Assembly (NCBI RefSeq): GCF_004571025.1
Contig: NZ_SPQT01000017.1
Coordinates: 1-64,000 of the forward strand
Direction: 5' to 3'
Origin: Bradyrhizobium niftali
Lineage (GTDB): Bacteria > Pseudomonadota > Alphaproteobacteria > Rhizobiales > Xanthobacteraceae
DNA: 64,000 nt
Positions 59,093-64,000 of the stretch are shown here, in pieces. The position numbers and the translations under genes are program-made. The first letter of the stretch is position 1, and every line of letters starts with the position of its first letter. The notes under the pieces were generated by a model. That model saw only the letters and a list, made by a program, of their open reading frames with translations, was not told where the DNA came from and ran no database searches.

Positions 59093-59494
59093 CTAGTAGG
59101 GCTGATAATAATAGCGCTGGCCGTAGTAGGGACCGCCGCCGTAGTAGCCCGGGCCGCCGTAGTAAGGACGCTGACCATAGTAATAGTTGTCCTCATAGTA
59201 CTCGCGGCGCCGCTGCTCGGCGATCACCCCGCCGATGATGCCCGCCGCGGCACCCATGACCGCAAGGCCCGCAGCGTTCGGTCCGCGTCGATAGTAGCGA
59301 CGTCGGGCTGCGCTGAAATCGGTGACGTCGGAGGCGGCCTGCCCCGCCGTGACGACCTTTGCGGACACCGCCTTGGCCGGTCCCGCGGACGCGGCAGCCG
59401 AGGGCGATGCAGAGGTTGCGACCAGTGCCAGGCTGGCGACCGCGGCCAGTACAATGCTGCGGCCAGCCGCGGAATTCATCGGTCCATCACTCAT
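59093..59494 (-). CDS. Secreted Tyr/Gly-rich small protein (133 aa)
   Basis: A 133-residue protein with a signal peptide (residues about 1-35) starting at the Met at 59494. A glycine-zipper-like hydrophobic stretch (GLAVMGAAAGIIGGVIA) lies near residue 77, and the last 40 residues are mainly Tyr and Gly with Arg, Pro and Gln. Similar Tyr/Gly-rich tails occur in alphaproteobacterial envelope proteins, but no function is known. In-frame codons further up give unrelated sequence. Confidence 0.65.
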   Translation of the reverse strand: MSDGPMNSAAGRSIVLAAVASLALVATSASPSAAASAGPAKAVSAKVVTAGQAASDVTDFSAARRRYYRRGPNAAGLAVMGAAAGIIGGVIAEQRRREYYEDNYYYGQRPYYGGPGYYGGGPYYGQRYYYQPY

Positions 59495-59789
59495 TTTGTT
59501 TTGACCTTCCTCTGCTCTCGCCCAAATTGACCTATGCAAACGATATATAATGCGCAAACCGCTGAAATGGTTCGTGATCGCGGCAATCTGCCACGCTTTG
59601 AACGATTGTAAACCGAACGACCAGATGCAGCTTGAACCACTCAACCTGAGCGGATAATGAACAGCCGCGCCGTTTTTCGGTCGCCGTAAGCGTTTCACGT
59701 GAACCAACGCATCAACCGACGCCGTCGGGATCGATGCCATTTGCAGGGTTCAACGTGACTGACGCGTCCTTTTCCGTAAGAGAAATCAG

Positions 59790-60038
59790 ATGATTGCGGT
59801 TCGCAAACTGCCGGCGCGCTATGCGCCGATCGTAATGCCTTTTGTGCTGTCCATCCTCATGACGGCCGTGGTGTCGGTCATTTCGACGCTTCGAAGCCTC
59901 GGCGCAACGCCGGCCTTCCTCGCGACTTGGCCGGGCGCCTGGGCGCTGTCATGGCTGGTCGCCTTTCCAACGCTGCTGATGGTGTTGCCACTGGTCCGCC
60001 GCATCGTGGCGTGCGTCGTTGCTTCTCCGTCTCAGTGA
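59790..60038 (+). CDS. DUF2798 small membrane protein (82 aa)
   Basis: An 82-residue protein with two hydrophobic helices (about 13-33 and 50-75). APIVMPFVLSILMTAVVSVISTL and WALSWLVAFPTLLMVLPLVRRIV match the two-helix DUF2798 pattern. Function unknown; commonly a single gene. It converges with the ClC gene 26 bases away. Confidence 0.8.
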   Translation: MIAVRKLPARYAPIVMPFVLSILMTAVVSVISTLRSLGATPAFLATWPGAWALSWLVAFPTLLMVLPLVRRIVACVVASPSQ

Positions 60039-60064
60039 ACCGGAAAAGCGCTTGGCATCGCGCT

Positions 60065-61852
60065 CTACGACAGCGCCCCGAGCACGCCGCGCGTCGCCTT
60101 GTCGATCTCCTCGACATAGCGGCGGCGGGCGAAGTTCTCGGTGAGGAAGCCGACCACCTTGCGGCTGTCGGTGGAATCGACCACCGCCAGCATCTCGGCT
60201 TCCGCCTCGTCGAACACCGCCATCGCCGACTTCACGTTCATTTCCGGGATCAGCACGATGTCGATCAGACGGGCGAGCTCGATCACCTGGATGTCGTCGG
60301 CGATGGTGTCGAGGTCGCTGGAGAACAGATCGGGCAGCAGGACGAGGCCGACATATTCATCCGCATTGTTGACGATGACGATTCCGGGCCGCGAGCCCAG
60401 CGCGAATTCGCGCCGGACGGCAGCGATTGTCGTGGTCGACGGGACCTTGCCGACGTCGGAGCGCATCAGGCGCTCGACGGTCAGATTACGCAGCCAGCCG
60501 ACGTCGTTGGCGCTGCGGATGGTCTCGCCGCGCAGATGCAGGCGCCAGGTCGAGAACGAATGGCCGAACATGAAGCGCACGCAGATCGAGGTGACGATGC
60601 AACCGGCGAGCACGACGGCGGTGACGTCGACATTGCGGGTCATCTCGAGCACGAGGAACGACATGGTCAGCGGGCCGCCGACAATGGCGACGCCGAGCGT
60701 CGCCATGCCCGTCAGCATCGCGACCAGCGGATCAATCACGAATTCCGGGCTGATGAGCAAAAGGATTCCGGCAAAGAACTTTCCGATCAGGCTGCCGACG
60801 AACAACGAGGCAAAGAACAGACCGCCGCGGAAGCCCGAGGCGAGCGAGATCAGGCAGGCCGTCAGCTTCAAAGCGATGATGATCGCGACCAGGCCGATCG
60901 TCATGTCGTGAAAGAGGTCGAGCACCATGGCACCGTGGCCGGCCGCCAGCACCTGCGGCGTGACGATGGCAAAGCTGCCGACGATGAGGCCGCCAATCAC
61001 CGGGCGCAGCCAGACCGGTAGCCAGGCAAACAGGCGCTCGAACATCGAAGACGACCGCATCACGGCGATGCCGACGCCGCTGGTGATGAGGGCGAGACCG
61101 ATCAGGGCCAGGTACTGCTCGACGCCGACGGCGCTGACCTTCGGTATCTCCAGCGAATACGGCGCGCCGCCGAGCCATTGCGCGGTCAGGGCCCCGGCGA
61201 GCGAGGCGGCCAGGATCGGGGCGGCGCTGCTGACCGAATAGACGCCGACGATCAGCTCGCAGGCGTAGAAGGCGCCGGTGATCGGCGCGCCGAACGCCGC
61301 GGCGATCGCGGCGGCCGCGCCGCAGCCGACCATCAGGCGCAGATCGTTGCGGCGCAGATTGAAGAACTTGCCGAGCAGCGAGGCGATGCCGGAGCCGATC
61401 TGGGTATAGCCGGCCTCGAGGCCGACCGAGGCGCCGCAGCCGTTGGAGATCAGCGTCTGGCTCGATACCACCAGGCTGTCGCGCATCGACAGATTGCCGC
61501 CGCGCAGCGCATTGGCCTCGATCGGATCGACCGCGCTGGAGATCTTCATCCGCCGCCGCGACCATTCCATGATGCCGAGCGCCAATCCGCCGAGCGCAGG
61601 CGCGATCAGCGCCGCCCAGGGGCTGACCCAGGCGTTGGCCGACAGGCGGACGTCGACGGGAATGCCGTAGATGAGCATATGGGCAATCTGCGCGATCTCG
61701 GCCATCAGCGTCACGATGGCGCCGGCCAGCGTGCCGATCACCAGCGCGAGCGGGATCAGGTAGAATTCGTTGCTGCGCAGGAGCGCGCGCAGGCGAACCA
61801 TGACGCGGTTCGATCCCTTGCGATCGACGAGATGTCTGATCCGCACGAACAC
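60065..61852 (-). CDS. ClC-family chloride channel/antiporter with C-terminal CBS-like region
   Basis: A 595-residue membrane protein with about 12-14 helices (residues about 30-445) and a C-terminal cytoplasmic region (about 455-590) of two CBS-like motifs. ClC signatures appear as GCGASVGLEAGYTQIGSG near residue 140 (the gating Glu is retained, GLEAG in place of GREGP), AAAFGAPITGAFYACELI and GFRGGLFFASLFVGSLIG. It could be a Cl-/H+ antiporter or channel. Its last codons lie 12 bases upstream of the aldolase gene's stop. Confidence 0.85.
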   Translation of the reverse strand: MFVRIRHLVDRKGSNRVMVRLRALLRSNEFYLIPLALVIGTLAGAIVTLMAEIAQIAHMLIYGIPVDVRLSANAWVSPWAALIAPALGGLALGIMEWSRRRMKISSAVDPIEANALRGGNLSMRDSLVVSSQTLISNGCGASVGLEAGYTQIGSGIASLLGKFFNLRRNDLRLMVGCGAAAAIAAAFGAPITGAFYACELIVGVYSVSSAAPILAASLAGALTAQWLGGAPYSLEIPKVSAVGVEQYLALIGLALITSGVGIAVMRSSSMFERLFAWLPVWLRPVIGGLIVGSFAIVTPQVLAAGHGAMVLDLFHDMTIGLVAIIIALKLTACLISLASGFRGGLFFASLFVGSLIGKFFAGILLLISPEFVIDPLVAMLTGMATLGVAIVGGPLTMSFLVLEMTRNVDVTAVVLAGCIVTSICVRFMFGHSFSTWRLHLRGETIRSANDVGWLRNLTVERLMRSDVGKVPSTTTIAAVRREFALGSRPGIVIVNNADEYVGLVLLPDLFSSDLDTIADDIQVIELARLIDIVLIPEMNVKSAMAVFDEAEAEMLAVVDSTDSRKVVGFLTENFARRRYVEEIDKATRGVLGALS

Positions 61853-61864
61853 CTTCTGCTCGCC

Positions 61865-62518
61865 CTACCCTTCCGACATGCCGTAGCCGGCCATGCGCTG
61901 GCGAACCCGCTCGATCTCGGCGCTAGAGAGCAGCGGCGGTTTCCCGATCTGGAGGCAGCCGTGATATTGCCGCGCCAGGGTCTCGACCTCGACGGCGAGC
62001 CACATCGCCTTGTCCAGCGTCTTGCCGATCGCGATCATGCCGTGATGGTCGAGCAGGCAGGCAAGCCGCCCCTCCAGCGCCCGCACCGCGTGTTCCGACA
62101 GTTCCTCCGTTCCGAAGGTGGCATAGGGCGCGCAGCGGATGCTGTCGCCGCCTGCGGCCGCGATCATGTAGTGCACGGGCGGGATCTCCATGCCCATGAT
62201 GGCCAGGATGGTGCAATAGGTCGGATGGGCATGGACCACGGCGTTGACGTCGGGCCGGGCCTTCAGGATGTCGCGGTGGAAGCGCCACTCGCTGGACGGC
62301 CTCTGATCGGGCGCGTGCGAGCCGTCCTTCGCCATGAACACGATCTGGTCGGGCGTCATGGCCTCATAGGGCACGCTGGTCGGCGTGACCAGCAGCCCGT
62401 CCACATGCCGGACGCTGATATTGCCCGAGGTGCCCTGGTTGATGCCGAGCGCATTCATGCGGCGGCAGGCGTCGATGATGGCCTGTCTCTTGGCGGGCTC
62501 GTCCGCGATCATCGACAT
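61865..62518 (-). CDS. Class II aldolase/adducin family protein
   Basis: A 217-residue zinc aldolase-like enzyme. Zinc ligands: HAHPTYCTIL (two His) and the later LLDHHGMIAIG. An N-terminal NALGINQGTSGNISVR segment binds the phosphate. The size and motifs match L-fuculose-phosphate aldolase and related enzymes. The ATG at 62518 is chosen; a second Met lies two codons on, and an in-frame extension upstream shares no family features. It may have substrates unrelated to fucose, since fuc genes are absent. Confidence 0.8.
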   Translation of the reverse strand: MSMIADEPAKRQAIIDACRRMNALGINQGTSGNISVRHVDGLLVTPTSVPYEAMTPDQIVFMAKDGSHAPDQRPSSEWRFHRDILKARPDVNAVVHAHPTYCTILAIMGMEIPPVHYMIAAAGGDSIRCAPYATFGTEELSEHAVRALEGRLACLLDHHGMIAIGKTLDKAMWLAVEVETLARQYHGCLQIGKPPLLSSAEIERVRQRMAGYGMSEG

Positions 62519-62687
62519 CTCGATTTCTTCTCGGCTTCTTGGCGATGGGCGTTTGTCAGACCGGAAGTACGTCAAAGCAATATGGCAGCGCAAGCGAAAG
62601 CGACCGGATCGCCCGTCGTTTCGCCGGCTGGGCCGCGGCTCCACGAAATAGACCGTGGAATCAACGGATTAACGGATCGTCGCAATC

Positions 62688-63177
62688 CTACGGCAGGCTC
62701 GCCCGGACGGCCGCGATGCCGTTGATCACGAACTGCACGGAATAGGCGGCGAGCAGCATGCCGAGCACGCGCGACAGCACCGCATTTCCGGTGCGCCCGA
62801 GGGTGCGGGCGATCAGGCTCGCGGAGAGGAAGCACAGCATGCAGAGCGGACGCGTGCTCCGAGGTCGCCTTGTCGGCCTCGCGGGCCTCGCGATGCGGGC
62901 GGTCGCCGAAGATCATCTGGTAGGAGACGCCGAACAGCAGCAGCCCGCCGGCGATCTGGAACGCGGGGATGCCGATCCCGAGCCGCCGCAGCAGCCAGTT
63001 TCCGACCAGCGCGATCACCACCAGGATCGAGGCCGCGATCAGCGGCGCGCGCAGCGCGATCGTACGCTTGACCGTGTCGGACATGCCCCCGGTCGCGGCG
63101 AGGAAAGCCGGCGCAAGGCCGACGGGATCGACCACCAGCAGCAGCGTCACGAAGGCGGACAGAGCGAAGTCGAGCAT
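62688..63177 (-). pseudogene. marC-family gene with an internal out-of-frame deletion
   Basis: The first 108 or so residues are a normal MarC/NAAT membrane protein (LLLVVDPVGLAPAFLAATGG, RLGIGIPAFQIAGGLLLFGVSYQM). After SEH the frame becomes basic and non-membrane, while another frame continues with LSASLIARTLGRTGNAVLSRVLGMLLAAYSVQFVINGI and a TAG at 62688, the typical MarC C-terminus. About 40-50 residues of the centre are missing. A product would run on to 62572 with a foreign tail. A GTG start at 63192 is also possible. Confidence 0.75.
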
Positions 63178-63323
63178 GCGGGTGGGTCTCACGCGAGGTG
63201 GAGCCGCAATCCATATCGGCTCGAGGCGGCCTTCGCGAGGAACATTTGCCCTCCCAGAGTCTTGGTCGCGCGAGGATTGAGGAGGGCATCGCCTTCCCGT
63301 GTCACCTCGAGAGGAGGGTTTTT

Positions 63324-63893
63324 ATGGCCAAACGAACAAAGAAACGTGCGAACGCGAAAAAGACCGCGGCGCGCCGCCCACGTCAGGCGCCGAAGATGCT
63401 GAGCGACCTGTTCCTGGAGACGCTGAAGGACATCTATTTCGCCGAGAACAAGATCATCAAGACGCTACCGAAGATGGCGAAGGCGGCGCACTCCAAGCAG
63501 CTCTCCGCTGCCTTCAACAAGCATCTGCGCGAGACGCAGGGCCAGGTCAAACGCCTCGATCAGATCTTCAAAATGCTGGGCAAGCCCGCGCGCGGCAAGC
63601 CCTGCGAAGCGATCAACGGCATCACCGACGAGGGCGCCGAGATCATGAAGGATTTCAAGAACGCCCCCGCCCTCGACGCTGGCCTGCTCGCCGCGGCTCA
63701 AGCCGTCGAGCACTACGAGATCTCCCGCTACGGCACACTACGCACCTGGGCCGAGGAGCTCGGCATGCCGGACGCCGCCAGGCTGCTCCAGGCGACGCTC
63801 GATGAGGAAGAGGCGACCGATCGCACGCTGACCGAGCTCGCCACCTCCGTCATCAACCTCGAAGCGGAAGAGGAATACCGCGCCGCCGCCTGA
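63324..63893 (+). CDS. YciF/DUF892 ferritin-like protein
   Basis: A 189-residue protein with a basic, Lys/Arg-rich N-terminal extension (residues 1-24), then the DUF892 four-helix bundle: LFLETLKDIYFAENKIIK, HLRETQGQVKRLDQIF, AAAQAVEHYEISRYGTLRTWAEELG and LDEEEATDRTLTELA. Glu and His residues there are metal ligands. Members (YciF, YciE) are stress-induced ferritin-like proteins. The start at 63324 follows aggagg-like ggagggttttt. The basic tail may bind DNA or membranes (inference). Confidence 0.88.
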   Translation: MAKRTKKRANAKKTAARRPRQAPKMLSDLFLETLKDIYFAENKIIKTLPKMAKAAHSKQLSAAFNKHLRETQGQVKRLDQIFKMLGKPARGKPCEAINGITDEGAEIMKDFKNAPALDAGLLAAAQAVEHYEISRYGTLRTWAEELGMPDAARLLQATLDEEEATDRTLTELATSVINLEAEEEYRAAA

Positions 63894-63921
63894 TCGGCGC
63901 GCCGCGCCTAACTGTTGCCTT

Positions 63922-63950
63922 CGACGCCGCGGAACATCTCCGCGGCGTCG
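63922..63950 (+). terminator. Hairpin after the YciF gene
   Basis: cgacgccgcgga (63922-63933) pairs exactly with tccgcggcgtcg (63939-63950) around a 5-base loop. It sits 28 bases after the stop codon. There is no T run, so it is a probable but not certain terminator. Confidence 0.55.
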
Positions 63951-64000
63951 TGGCGTCTGACTGCAAGGGCCTCCTCGGGTTCGAGGGGACAGGCATGCTC

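Overview
The window looks like a chromosomal segment of a high-GC alphaproteobacterium, most probably Bradyrhizobium or a close relative. The pointers are a GcrA-type regulator, DUF3606 proteins, a phasin, SoxCD, a CHASE2/FecR/TpsB locus, sigma-54 promoters on nitrogen and dicarboxylate genes, and several dispersed palindromic repeats of a kind I associate with Bradyrhizobium. The genus is an inference from gene content; no rRNA or tRNA gene is visible.

Layout. 1-5.4 kb: small orphan genes among two copies of a diverged repeat, an Nramp-family metal transporter whose 5' end is disturbed, and an enolase-superfamily enzyme. 5.5-8.5 kb: soxD/soxC and an arginase. 9.0-15.0 kb: a CHASE2-PAS-GGDEF-EAL protein and a FecR-domain protein, divergent from a TpsB/ShlB outer-membrane transporter with no visible TpsA. 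15-25.8 kb: an alpha/beta hydrolase, a small cytochrome c, a phasin, small secreted proteins, a GcrA homologue divergent from a LexA/S24-like repressor, a frameshifted conserved gene, a quinone oxidoreductase and a MoxR/VWA pair.

25.8-56.9 kb is the centre of the window: a purine and organic-nitrogen island. It encodes a hypoxanthine/guanine-type permease, adenine deaminase and a TetR regulator (one operon), formamidase, DctA, an allantoate amidohydrolase-like enzyme, and two complete BMP-type nucleoside ABC transporters. The first transporter operon also carries a probable biuret hydrolase and a guanine/nucleoside deaminase. A Tsx-like outer-membrane channel, 8-oxoguanine deaminase, a xanthine dehydrogenase (FAD subunit plus a fused 2Fe-2S/Mo subunit), a urate/xanthine permease, a fused OHCU decarboxylase/HIU hydrolase, PuuE allantoinase and a DUF3830 protein complete it. 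The genes describe uptake of purines and nucleosides, deamination, oxidation to urate, and opening of the ring to allantoate and ammonia. I see no urate oxidase. Sequences matching sigma-54 promoters (GG-N10-GC core) lie 25-70 bases upstream of several of these operons and of dctA, suggesting control by nitrogen or carbon status through RpoN.

57-64 kb: small secreted proteins, a tandem pair of compound palindromic repeats, a gene-free block that can fold into an elaborate series of hairpins, a DUF2798 protein, a ClC channel with a CBS-like tail, a class II aldolase, a marC gene broken by an internal out-of-frame deletion, and a YciF-type ferritin-like protein.

Broken or doubtful reading frames: Nramp N-terminus (about 2370), the conserved gene at 20842, and marC at 62688. 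All three could be real mutations or assembly errors.
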